A DNA stretch of 8,185 bases from CAYNTC01 sp964432925 (lineage in GTDB: Bacteria; Planctomycetota; Phycisphaerae; Sedimentisphaerales; Anaerobacaceae). Position numbers and translations under genes: made by a program. The notes under the pieces are model-generated. The model made no database searches, was not told where the DNA came from, and saw only the letters and a program-made list of their open reading frames with translations. Each line of letters begins with the position of its first letter. Within the stretch, counting starts at the first letter, position 1. Below are positions 1-6,505 of the stretch, one piece after another. The stretch lies in NCBI GenBank assembly GCA_964432925.1, contig CAYSPM010000131.1, forward strand, positions 1 through 8,185. The letters are read 5' to 3'.

Positions 1-230
1 GTATAGTGGGCTTATCTGCAGGTCTTGGTGAGCCGGACGACTTTGAGCCGAGCGATCTTTCTGAGTATCCTCAGTGCGGCCAATAGTGTGTGGTCTTCTA
101 TGGCTGCTTGGTTTTTGGCCAATCCCGAACATCATCAAAAAACGGAGTTCTTTTCTGCTCAACGCAGGTTAGGCTCAAATGAAGTTTTGACAGCGAGAAT
201 AGAACAGCGCACCAGGACGTTAGCTAGGCT

Positions 231-1232
231 TTAATATATGGACCGCAACCCTTCGTCTCTGATTTTTTCTATGACGAATTTAATTTCCTGCATGAGCGTT
301 TGTAGCTGTTCATTGCTTTCAAGCAAACTCTCGTACAATCGCGCATCGCTAATGAGTCTGCCGGCAGTTCCCTGCTCGCTATTTACCTTCTCAAGAATGA
401 TCCGAAGTTGTGAAGCCGCCTCGCTCAATTGTCCGCTTGTTTCAACCATAGCAGCAACAATCTTTTCTGCCTTGGCATCAACGTTTTTCAAAGTTGCTGT
501 CCCTGTGGTGGCAAGCTTGCGGAATTCTTCCAACGTCTGTTCGGCTTGCTTCATTCTCTCTGCAGCCTGCTCCATCGCCTTCGTAACATGCTGAGATGCC
601 TCAGATAAATTAGCCACGGTTGCTTTTATGTTCTCCTTGTTCTCAGCGTCGCCGATAATATCGTTGGCATTAGCAATGAAAGTCCTCAAGTCCTCAATCA
701 ATTTATTCAGTTTTTCCTGGCTTTCCTCCGGGAAAAACTCGCTGGTCATACCGGTTGATCCCTGCAGCCACATTCCATCGACTAAAAAACGTGTCTCCAG
801 CCGATTTGGATCTTGAGGTGGCGCGGGTAGAGATGCAGTATCTACCTTAAGTTCAATATAGCTGCTTCCAAGCCCGCGAGTCATTAATTTGACTTTTACG
901 TTAGATGGGATATCAACATATTGCTTGTCAACAGTAAGGATAACAACAGTCTGATGATACTCCTGACCCGTGATCAGATCCGCACGCATCCGTGGAGCCA
1001 TAACCTTTGTCACTCTGCCTATCTGATAACCACAAAAACGCACAGGGGTGTCTTTCTGTATACCCGGCGCCGTGGGAAATTGAACCAATACCTGAAACGC
1101 CCCAACCTTACTGACGACAGTGGGCAGATCACCAAACCTAAATATTAACCAGGCAAGCGCAGACAAACCAACTATCACAAAAACGCCTACCACGATATTG
1201 CGTTTTCTCTGAATAGTTTCATAGTCGCTCAC
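231..1232 (-). CDS. MlaD-family (MCE domain) lipid-transport protein
   Basis: Predicted periplasmic, inner-membrane-anchored substrate-binding protein of an Mla-type ABC system that moves phospholipids between inner and outer membranes. The 333-residue protein has a short cytoplasmic N-terminus, one membrane anchor at about residues 13-31, an MCE domain at about 43-132 (with PTAPGIQKDTPVRFCGYQIG and RGLGSSYIELKV), a linker, and a long helical and probably coiled-coil stretch from about 171 to 285. It ends with the segment GTAGRLISDARLYESLL (from about 288), which recurs near the C-terminus of long MlaD-like proteins. It is much longer than E. coli MlaD (183 residues). The start is GTG at 1232, with AAAGGG 8 bases upstream; this GTG overlaps the stop of the MerR-like gene (GTGA), so the two are probably translationally coupled. 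The partner permease and ATPase genes (mlaE, mlaF) are not in the window. Family call is firm; exact substrate is inferred. Confidence 0.93.
   Translation of the reverse strand: MSDYETIQRKRNIVVGVFVIVGLSALAWLIFRFGDLPTVVSKVGAFQVLVQFPTAPGIQKDTPVRFCGYQIGRVTKVMAPRMRADLITGQEYHQTVVILTVDKQYVDIPSNVKVKLMTRGLGSSYIELKVDTASLPAPPQDPNRLETRFLVDGMWLQGSTGMTSEFFPEESQEKLNKLIEDLRTFIANANDIIGDAENKENIKATVANLSEASQHVTKAMEQAAERMKQAEQTLEEFRKLATTGTATLKNVDAKAEKIVAAMVETSGQLSEAASQLRIILEKVNSEQGTAGRLISDARLYESLLESNEQLQTLMQEIKFVIEKIRDEGLRSIY
1229..1232 (-). promoter_or_regulatory. 4-bp stop/start overlap (GTGA) coupling MerR-like and MCE genes
   Basis: On the minus strand the bases GTGA contain both the GTG start of the MCE gene and the TGA stop of the MerR-like gene. 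A Shine-Dalgarno-like AAAGGG lies at 1241-1246. This arrangement normally indicates translational coupling and a shared transcript. Confidence 0.8.
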
Positions 1233-1549
1233 TGCTCGTTCCCTTTCAAATCGGCATGGCCCTGGAGAAATAATTCTCTTATAGCGCGCAATTGATAACC
1301 GCTCTCGTTGAGCCTTTTTATAAGTTTTATCCGCTTGATATCCCCTTCGTCAAATAGCCTTCTGCCGGTCGACGTAACTTCCGTTGCTTCAAGCAAACCA
1401 ATCATAAGGTAATATTGCAGAGATTGCCTTGAAACACCAGCCTTTTTTGCAGCAGTGCCTATCGGTACCAACTTACCTTTCTTACCCAAAATTGTCCCCT
1501 TGTGTTTGCCTTCAAGCTTCCCTGAAGTCCAGCGCTCAGCTACCGACAT
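1229..1549 (-). CDS. small MerR-family helix-turn-helix protein
   Basis: A 106-residue DNA-binding protein. After a basic N-terminal tail of about 27 residues (many Lys and Gly), residues 28-95 form a MerR-type winged helix-turn-helix. The recognition part is IGTAAKKAGVSRQSLQYYL, followed by the wing (STGRRLFDEGDIKRI) and the helix KLIKRLNESGYQLRAIREL. It stops directly after this domain, with no long dimerisation helix and no metal- or drug-binding domain, so no inducer can be deduced. ATG start at 1549 with only a weak ribosome site. The gene lies 101 bp after rnpA, and its TGA overlaps the GTG of the MCE gene by 4 bp. That suggests an obligate partnership, such as regulation of lipid-transport or envelope genes, but this is inference. 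I saw no clear promoter with the 19-20 bp spacer typical of MerR targets in the upstream gap. Confidence 0.85.
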   Translation of the reverse strand: MSVAERWTSGKLEGKHKGTILGKKGKLVPIGTAAKKAGVSRQSLQYYLMIGLLEATEVTSTGRRLFDEGDIKRIKLIKRLNESGYQLRAIRELFLQGHADLKGNEQ

Positions 1550-1650
1550 CTTGTGGTTCTCATCAGGCTTTATGCTGCTATTTTCCTGACTTTCGCTATA
1601 CTATTCTATCCTTGTTCAACCTAATTACAATTGTTTTCCGGTCCATACCA

Positions 1651-2091
1651 TCACGTTTCTATTTGGTCTGGGCCTGTGTTAAACTTCTCTTTCGATTGGG
1701 TCCTTGTCCCAATGGCATTTTTGACCAAATTCAAAAAAGAATTCCGTGCTTGTTCGAAGCTAATCTTCTCAGAAGCCTTTTTGATCCTGCCTGAAGCACG
1801 TGGCTTCTGCGAAGACTGAGTTGATGCTATCAGCACATAATCGAAGCCCGAAGGAATCGCATCCACACTCTGTCGGAAAACCTCTCGTAACATTCGCTTC
1901 AATCGATTGCGGACAACCGCACCGCCATAGGATTTGCCCACTGAAATTCCAAGACGCGGATGACCGCAGTCATTATCAGCCATATAAAGCGTAAACAAGC
2001 CATCGCTTACCCGTAGGCCATTAGTTAGAACACGCTTGAACTGCCTGTTACTTTTAAGCCTTCTGCTTTTTGGAAACGAATGACGTTTCAA
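1651..2091 (-). CDS. rnpA: ribonuclease P protein component
   Basis: Protein subunit of RNase P. It binds the catalytic RNA and helps recognise the 5' leader of precursor tRNAs. The signature RNRLKRMLREVFR (residues 61-73 of the chosen form) is the conserved RNR motif, and the N-terminal SFPKSRRLKSNRQFKRVL is the usual start of the domain. I chose TTG at 2091, giving 146 residues beginning MKRHSFPK, because most family members begin just there and GGTGA lies 4 bases upstream. The same frame stays open to another TTG at 2211, which would add 40 residues unlike the family. The C-terminal half carries a basic, Ser/Lys-rich insertion and a polar tail (SKEKFNTGPDQIET), so it is longer than the usual 110-125 residues. 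rpmH, normally just upstream, is absent. Identity is sure; the start is less so. Confidence 0.93.
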   Translation of the reverse strand: MKRHSFPKSRRLKSNRQFKRVLTNGLRVSDGLFTLYMADNDCGHPRLGISVGKSYGGAVVRNRLKRMLREVFRQSVDAIPSGFDYVLIASTQSSQKPRASGRIKKASEKISFEQARNSFLNLVKNAIGTRTQSKEKFNTGPDQIET

Positions 2092-2095
2092 GGTT

Positions 2096-2100
2096 TCACC
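2096..2100 (-). promoter_or_regulatory. Shine-Dalgarno-like site that favours the TTG start of rnpA
   Basis: Read on the minus strand, GGTGA sits 4 bases before the TTG at 2091, matching the position where RnpA proteins usually begin. The spacing is slightly short. The alternative TTG at 2211 follows an in-frame TAG two codons upstream and has no comparable site. Confidence 0.5.
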
Positions 2101-2220
2101 ATAGAATGAGTTTGCACATAAAGCTTCTTGTGCGAAACGTCCTCGGAACTGAATCCGTGGATTTTTTACGACGTAATCATAGTAGGTGAAAGAGAAAACA
2201 AGACTCTTCAAAAGCTACAT

Positions 2221-2266
2221 TTGGCTGTGGTTAATTTTATCAAAACTACAAAGTTAAACCAGCCAA
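2221..2266. repeat. imperfect inverted repeat upstream of rnpA
   Basis: The left arm TTGGCTGTGGTTAA (2221-2234) and right arm TTAAACCAGCCAA (2254-2266) pair through a 7-bp perfect outer stem, a one-base bulge, then about five more pairs with one mismatch, around a 19-base AT-rich loop. It could form an RNA hairpin in the rnpA leader or be a protein-binding site. It has no following T-run on the minus strand, so it is not a standard terminator. Confidence 0.45.
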
Positions 2267-2294
2267 GAATCTCGCCATTATGCGCAAGAAGTCT

Positions 2295-2323
2295 TTGACA
2301 CCTACAATCAGCCAAGATAACAT
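2295..2323 (+). promoter_or_regulatory. possible plus-strand sigma-70-type promoter in the gap
   Basis: A perfect -35 TTGACA (2295-2300) is followed after exactly 17 bases by TAACAT (2318-2323), a 4/6 match to the -10. It points towards the 3' end of the convergent antiporter gene, where no plus-strand gene is seen. Any product would be a short non-coding or antisense RNA. It may also be chance. Confidence 0.25.
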
Positions 2324-2461
2324 TGTCTGCAGACCTAGACAACATTGAAATAAAGGAATGCCCAGATAGATAGCTTACGATAAAGCTGAAGCACACATTC
2401 AGTTAAACATGTGATACTTGATCGCTATATTATTAGGCTGCTTGCCGTAGGATGATAAAGA

Positions 2462-3721
2462 TTACTGCTCCCGCGACTCGGGTATTTCACCAGCCTTTTT
2501 AAGGGCGATCCTCGTGAGAATTGGACCTATTATCTCAAAGAATATGCTTGTGGCCGTAACCGTAGTAAGAACTGCTGTCCCGATTGCACAAGCGTGTGGC
2601 AAATTGTGCTGTGTACCAAGCTGCGTGAACTCATGCTGAACAATAAGCGACAGACCTATCGCCACGCCAGCCTGCGAAAGGATGCCCATACCTAAGTACT
2701 TTCGAATCTTATCTTCAGCCCGCCCGAGAAGAGCTCCAAAATAAGCGCCGCCCATTAGCCCCGCAGACCTAGCTATGATGTACACAATACCAGTAAGACC
2801 TAATGCTGGTAGGGCCGATAGTTTCAGATGCGCACCCGCCAGACAAAAAAAGAGTAAGAACACAAACGGCATGACTTCGTGTAGCGGAGCTACCACACGA
2901 GATGTCAGCGTTTCCCTGCGAGTATTCACCAATATCATTCCCACAATCATATTGGTGAGAATCAGAGACAGATGCCAGCGTATGGATAACCCTGTAGTCA
3001 ACAAGACAACGCCAAACGTGATAATAAAAATATCACGTGAACTGTGGAGATTTCGTACCATCTGGCAGAACAGGAACCCAACTATGCCCCCAACAACACA
3101 GCTTAACAGGATCTCCTCAAAGGGCGCTAAAAGCGATGACATAATAGTTGTTGCTCTATCGGTCGTTCCGCCGATAAGAAGACTCTTTGCCACAGCCGCC
3201 GCAAATCCGAAAATAATAATAGCCAGGCCGTCGTCGAATCCGACCACTGCATATAGGGCTTTGGTGAGAGTGCCGCGTGCTTTGTACTCATGGATGACAG
3301 CGACGGTGCCTGCCGGTGCGCTGGCAGGAGCGACCGAACCAAAGATAATCGCCAAAGGAAGATCACGCGTGAGCAAATACACAGCCGCGGCAACCAAAAA
3401 GAAAGCTCCAAAGGACTCCGCAAAAATTATCCCGACGATTGCTGCACCGAGACGCTTCATGGAAGATATATTCAGCTCCGAGCCAATGCTAAATGCCACC
3501 AGCCCAAGAGAAACCTCCGTGATAAACGACAAATGCCCTAACAATGAATCGCTGAAAAGATGCAGCAGCGAAGGACCGAGGATCACCCCAAGAACCATAT
3601 AGCCTATAAGCGACGGCAGCCTGATCCGTCTCGCTCCGCGACCAAGGAAGAATCCTCCAATCGTGGCTAATCCAAGAAGTGTTATCGCCGAAAGATGAAT
3701 AAACGAAACGTCAAGACTCAT
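2462..3721 (-). CDS. CPA2-type cation:proton antiporter without regulatory tail
   Basis: Inner-membrane exchanger swapping protons for Na+ or K+ (monovalent cation:proton antiporter-2 family, Kef/NapA-like fold). The 419-residue protein is almost entirely hydrophobic segments, roughly 12 or 13. Residues 132-139 (PASAPAGT) form the unwound crossing helix. D163-D164 in VVGFDDGLA is the paired-aspartate ion site expected for this family. EYKARGTLTKA and LSQAGVAIGLSL match the two neighbouring antiporters. It ends about ten residues after the last membrane helix, at the point where the other two continue into CBS domains; no TrkA-N domain is present either. ATG start at 3721, ribosome site weak. 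It lies 45 bp after the EIIA-like gene and probably shares its transcript, which suggests control by that protein. The transported cation cannot be told from sequence. Confidence 0.95.
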   Translation of the reverse strand: MSLDVSFIHLSAITLLGLATIGGFFLGRGARRIRLPSLIGYMVLGVILGPSLLHLFSDSLLGHLSFITEVSLGLVAFSIGSELNISSMKRLGAAIVGIIFAESFGAFFLVAAAVYLLTRDLPLAIIFGSVAPASAPAGTVAVIHEYKARGTLTKALYAVVGFDDGLAIIIFGFAAAVAKSLLIGGTTDRATTIMSSLLAPFEEILLSCVVGGIVGFLFCQMVRNLHSSRDIFIITFGVVLLTTGLSIRWHLSLILTNMIVGMILVNTRRETLTSRVVAPLHEVMPFVFLLFFCLAGAHLKLSALPALGLTGIVYIIARSAGLMGGAYFGALLGRAEDKIRKYLGMGILSQAGVAIGLSLIVQHEFTQLGTQHNLPHACAIGTAVLTTVTATSIFFEIIGPILTRIALKKAGEIPESREQ

Positions 3722-3766
3722 AGCTCAAGCTCTTTCTCTTATTATACAAACTCCAACAACCCATCC

Positions 3767-4585
3767 TCACAGTTGAGTAATTAAAGAACCTGCCGAATAT
3801 AAAATCGCCTGCACAGTTACCATGACTCCTTCGCCCTTGTTAAGATCGCCTGTTATGCTCTCAATCCGGCGAATTGTCTCGTTGACCAACGCTTTTTTGA
3901 CCACCGCAATAACGATCTTGCTGAACCTGCTCGGCTGATCTGTCCAGAAGTCAGCAAACAAAGGTATCTTTGCAAGATATGCCCCTGCATTTTTCGCATC
4001 GACTACCATAAGGGGACTATCATCTACCGCGGCCAAGAGCTGGAGAACTTCTCTGAACACATCTTCATCCTGGACAAATATATGCAACAGGCTATTACCA
4101 GGTTCTTCCTCTATACCTACCTCGGGCACTGTATAACGCAGAAAGCTCTCGTAGATACCATCGGGTGTCCGTTGGTCCAGAACTTCCTTGATAACCCCAG
4201 ACACCAAGAGAGTCTGTGAGATGGCAGAAAGCAGCTTTATGTGCCTGCTGGCGTTGCCCTCCGGCCCTACAATAAAAACGATAAGTTTCACTTTCTCATC
4301 GTCTAAAGCCTCGAAATTCACACCACCGGGCACGGTGATTATCCCAATAACAAAATCCGGCACAGATTTCAGACGACAATGGGGAATGGCTATCCCCTTG
4401 CCAAAACCGGTAGATCCCAAAGCCTCGCGCTTTCGCAGTCCCTCAAGAACACTTTGCTCGCTCACATCGGCCAGAATCGGACTTTTCTTAGCCAAGTGAG
4501 CAATTGCTTGCAGCACCTCCTTCTTGTTGTTAAACGCCGAATTAGCCTGCATACACTCTTTCCGCAAAACGTTGACAAGCTTCAT
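3767..4585 (-). CDS. PTS EIIA type-2 (PtsN-like) domain protein with extra C-terminal domain
   Basis: A soluble, probably regulatory protein of 272 residues. Residues 1 to about 152 form a fructose/nitrogen-type EIIA domain: REALGSTGFGKGIAIPHCRL contains the phosphorylatable His69, and SRHIKLLSAIS carries the second conserved His (H115). Stand-alone EIIA of this kind (PtsN) is known in E. coli to control K+ transport by protein contact. The C-terminal part, residues 165-272, starts LLHIFVQDEDVFREVLQLL and contains IVIAVVKKALVNETIRRIE. It alternates strands and helices like a ferredoxin/PII-like sensor fold, but I do not recognise a named family. ATG at 4585 with AAAGGG 9 bases upstream; a good promoter precedes it. 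No sugar permease or other PTS gene is nearby, and an antiporter follows 45 bp on, so ion-transport control is more likely than sugar uptake. Confidence 0.9.
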   Translation of the reverse strand: MKLVNVLRKECMQANSAFNNKKEVLQAIAHLAKKSPILADVSEQSVLEGLRKREALGSTGFGKGIAIPHCRLKSVPDFVIGIITVPGGVNFEALDDEKVKLIVFIVGPEGNASRHIKLLSAISQTLLVSGVIKEVLDQRTPDGIYESFLRYTVPEVGIEEEPGNSLLHIFVQDEDVFREVLQLLAAVDDSPLMVVDAKNAGAYLAKIPLFADFWTDQPSRFSKIVIAVVKKALVNETIRRIESITGDLNKGEGVMVTVQAILYSAGSLITQL

Positions 4586-4638
4586 AATATGTTTCCCTTT
4601 AGCCTGTAGACTAATTTCGATAACTATAAAAAGAAACT

Positions 4639-4666
4639 ATTATAATCTATTCTTAAGCATATACAA
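4639..4666 (-). promoter_or_regulatory. predicted promoter for the EIIA-antiporter operon
   Basis: On the minus strand a perfect -10 TATAAT (4639-4644) lies 16 bases after TTGTAT (4661-4666), a partial -35. Transcription would begin near 4632, about 45 bases ahead of the EIIA start. It sits in the only sizeable gap (167 bp) of the island, so the EIIA gene and the third antiporter can probably be expressed separately from the two CBS antiporters. I found no clear terminator for the preceding gene. Confidence 0.5.
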
Positions 4667-4752
4667 GTTTCTCACCACGCCAATAGTTGAAAAACCTGAA
4701 CAAACCCCACCAAAAGAGTTGTGTTAAAATCGGTGCACGTTCCCCCCAACAT

Positions 4753-6486
4753 CTAGGCCGTACTGTACATCGCATCGGCTTGCCTTTGTTTGGCTAGGAC
4801 TTCTGCGCTGAGCCGGCGACGAACAGTTCTGGTTTCTAAAACGCCAACAAGCTTGTCACCATCCTTCGCAGCCACAACGGGCATACATTCCACATCTAAT
4901 TGCCTTGCCTTCTCCAGTGCATCTGCTAAAGCCATATCAGGCTTCACCTTGGCAATGACAGGTTCTACAATATCAAGTGCCACCAGCCAGTCACTCAGCT
5001 CCTGTGTGGCAAACATGCTCCTTATGCCATCGAGTGTGATGGCCCCCAGAAGTTTGTTCTTATCGTCAATAACTGAATAGTAAAAGTGGTTAGTGCTGCT
5101 GACTACTTTGATAACGTCACTAAGCAAGGTACCCGCGGAGATCACCGGCACATCGGTGTCCATTATATCACCAACGGTGTACGTCTTGATAAGGTCATCC
5201 TCGGTGATATTTAAGCCTATTTCGCCGGCCCGTTTAACTCCAGCCTTAACCAGCACTGGACCGACAATTTCCATGAGGAAAGTGCCGGTCATAACAACAA
5301 TAACGATTGCATGGCCCAACTCTGAGCCAAACTGCTGGCTGGCCAGGATTGCAAGACCGATTGCCACACCAGCCTGGGGTAGCAGGCAAATGCCAAGATA
5401 TTTGCGAACTGCTGCCGGCGCCGCGGAAAATTCGGCTCCAAACCAGGAGCCTGCCACCTTACCCGCCGCCCGGCATAGTGTGTACACAGCAACCATGACC
5501 ATCATCCACACCGTTATCCTGCCAAACTCCATGTGGGCCCCGGCAAGCACAAAGAACGAAATATAAATTGGCGGTGCAAACTTCTCCACAAGCTTGAAAG
5601 TAGCCTTACTCTGCCGAGGCATCAAGTTTGCAACTGTTATGCCCAGCGTCATAGCAGGCAAAATTGGATCGATTCGCGGTATCATTGATACACCGACAAC
5701 GAGTAAGAGCAACGCTAGCGCAAAGTCAAGCACCTTATCATCAGCCTTCACAAACTTCAGCAGAAAATAAAGCAGCACCCCAGCCAAGAAGCCCAGCGCT
5801 ATGGCTCCCACAATTTCGCCCAGAAGTATGAAGATAGTAGCTAAGACTGAGTTCTGGCCTGTGCCCATAAGGGCCTTTGCTCCTGTAGCTGCGCCTCTAT
5901 AAAGCAATAGTGCCAGAGCGTCATCGAGAGCTACTATAGCAAGGATTGTTGTCGTCAACGGGCCTCTGGTTTTGTACTCCCATAGGACGTTTACCGTCGC
6001 CGCAGGGGCTGTGGCTGAGGCTATAGCACCGAGCACAAGGCCGACCGCAATCCCGATGTAAAGTCTATCCGTCGCTGTGATATCATTGATTATGCCAGGC
6101 AGTGCAAACCACGCAACTATTGATGCACCTACTGCAACAAGCAAAAAGGCACCGATGCCTTGAGAAAAAAGGATGGTGAAAAACTGCCTTCCGTACTTTT
6201 TGAATATGTCGCTTCTTAGCTCCGCACCTATCATAAAACCGATTATGCCGAGAGCGAACATCGTGAAGGGCTCAAGAGCTTCTATTGTTCTTGTCGTTAT
6301 CAGGCCCAGGACATCGCCTAAAAGAATTCCGATGATTATGCAGCCTACAACTTGCGGGATATGCAGCTTCTGAAAAAGCCGCGCACCCAACGCACCGCCC
6401 AGAACAATTAGCCCGAATAGCAAAGCCAAGTTAAGCTCAAGCCCGGTGAAAAGATTACCGCTCGAATTGGCAAGTGTATGAATCAT
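4753..6486 (-). CDS. CPA2-type cation:proton antiporter with CBS pair (copy 2)
   Basis: A 577-residue inner-membrane antiporter. The transport domain spans about residues 15-415 in roughly 12-13 hydrophobic segments. It has SATAPAATV (157-165) in the crossing helix, the ion-binding pair D188-D189 in IVALDDALALLLY, the family segment WEYKTRGPLT, and LLPQAGVAIGLAI late in the bundle. Residues about 434-492 and 506-560 form two CBS domains (TVGDIMDTDVPVIS opens the first), expected to fold in the cytoplasm and bind adenine nucleotides. The first CBS keeps the GxxTxxD ribose-phosphate motif (G481, T484, D486); the second lacks it (GVLETRT). The transport change is likely K+ or Na+ for H+, gated by energy state or ionic strength, but that is inference. 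ATG start at 6486, with a weak ribosome site and only 19 bp from the preceding paralogue, so it is probably co-translated. Confidence 0.95.
   Translation of the reverse strand: MIHTLANSSGNLFTGLELNLALLFGLIVLGGALGARLFQKLHIPQVVGCIIIGILLGDVLGLITTRTIEALEPFTMFALGIIGFMIGAELRSDIFKKYGRQFFTILFSQGIGAFLLVAVGASIVAWFALPGIINDITATDRLYIGIAVGLVLGAIASATAPAATVNVLWEYKTRGPLTTTILAIVALDDALALLLYRGAATGAKALMGTGQNSVLATIFILLGEIVGAIALGFLAGVLLYFLLKFVKADDKVLDFALALLLLVVGVSMIPRIDPILPAMTLGITVANLMPRQSKATFKLVEKFAPPIYISFFVLAGAHMEFGRITVWMMVMVAVYTLCRAAGKVAGSWFGAEFSAAPAAVRKYLGICLLPQAGVAIGLAILASQQFGSELGHAIVIVVMTGTFLMEIVGPVLVKAGVKRAGEIGLNITEDDLIKTYTVGDIMDTDVPVISAGTLLSDVIKVVSSTNHFYYSVIDDKNKLLGAITLDGIRSMFATQELSDWLVALDIVEPVIAKVKPDMALADALEKARQLDVECMPVVAAKDGDKLVGVLETRTVRRRLSAEVLAKQRQADAMYSTA
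4756..5226 (-). repeat. duplicated CBS-tail coding segment, copy 2
   Basis: This segment encodes the last 157 residues of the 577-residue antiporter. By hand alignment it is roughly 65 percent identical in protein to the tail encoded at 6509-6985, with matching runs such as DWLVALDI, VIKVVSST and RRLSAEVLAKQ, and visible DNA similarity. It is the best-conserved part of a whole-gene tandem duplication. Confidence 0.85.
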
Positions 6487-6505
6487 ATTTATACCATTGC
6501 AGCAC

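Larger units (their letters stand above)
2092..2461. other. gene-poor gap between the island and rnpA
   Basis: About 370 bp without a convincing gene. I checked it for a ribosomal protein L34 gene (rpmH), expected next to rnpA, in the minus-strand frames and found none. It contains an imperfect inverted repeat (2221-2266), a small hairpin (2372-2387) nested in a 5-bp outer stem (2356-2360 with 2396-2400), and a promoter-like pair on the plus strand (2295-2323). A possible minus-strand -10 box for rnpA, TATGAT, lies at 2176-2181, but its -35 is weak. No hairpin followed by a T-run, as needed for a classic terminator of the antiporter operon, is visible. Confidence 0.6.

Noticed and set aside
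137..170. Possible terminator after the MCE gene (T-run at 137-142 on the minus strand)
   Set aside because: The only nearby stem, CTGC/GCAG, is 4 bp and is separated from the T-run by 12 bases, so it does not form a credible terminator.
7..234. Plus-strand open frame with a TTG start at 25 (69 residues)
   Set aside because: It has no ribosome site and no recognisable domain, and it ends converging on the MCE gene. The opposite strand in the same stretch gives only short frames (a 38-residue one ending at 12-14 and a 46-residue one running off the edge). None is convincing.
1550..1650. A MerR-type promoter with a 19-20 bp spacer in front of the MerR-like gene
   Set aside because: AT-rich elements such as TTGTAA and TAGTAT are present, but the spacing (21) and box quality are too poor to call a promoter.
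2091..2211. A hidden or decayed rpmH overlapping the 5' extension of rnpA, as in Thermus
   Set aside because: The two other minus-strand frames give short pieces with stops (for example one containing KIHGFSSEDV) that do not match the L34 pattern beyond a chance HGF.
2775..3602. Long plus-strand open frame of 275 residues
   Set aside because: It lies entirely inside the antiporter gene on the other strand. Its composition (rich in Arg, Pro, Thr, Ser, Ile) is that of an antisense shadow of a membrane protein, and it has no domain.
4681..4752. Terminator after the 577-residue antiporter
   Set aside because: The stretch has G-runs and T-runs on the minus strand, but I could not build a stable stem directly followed by a T-run.
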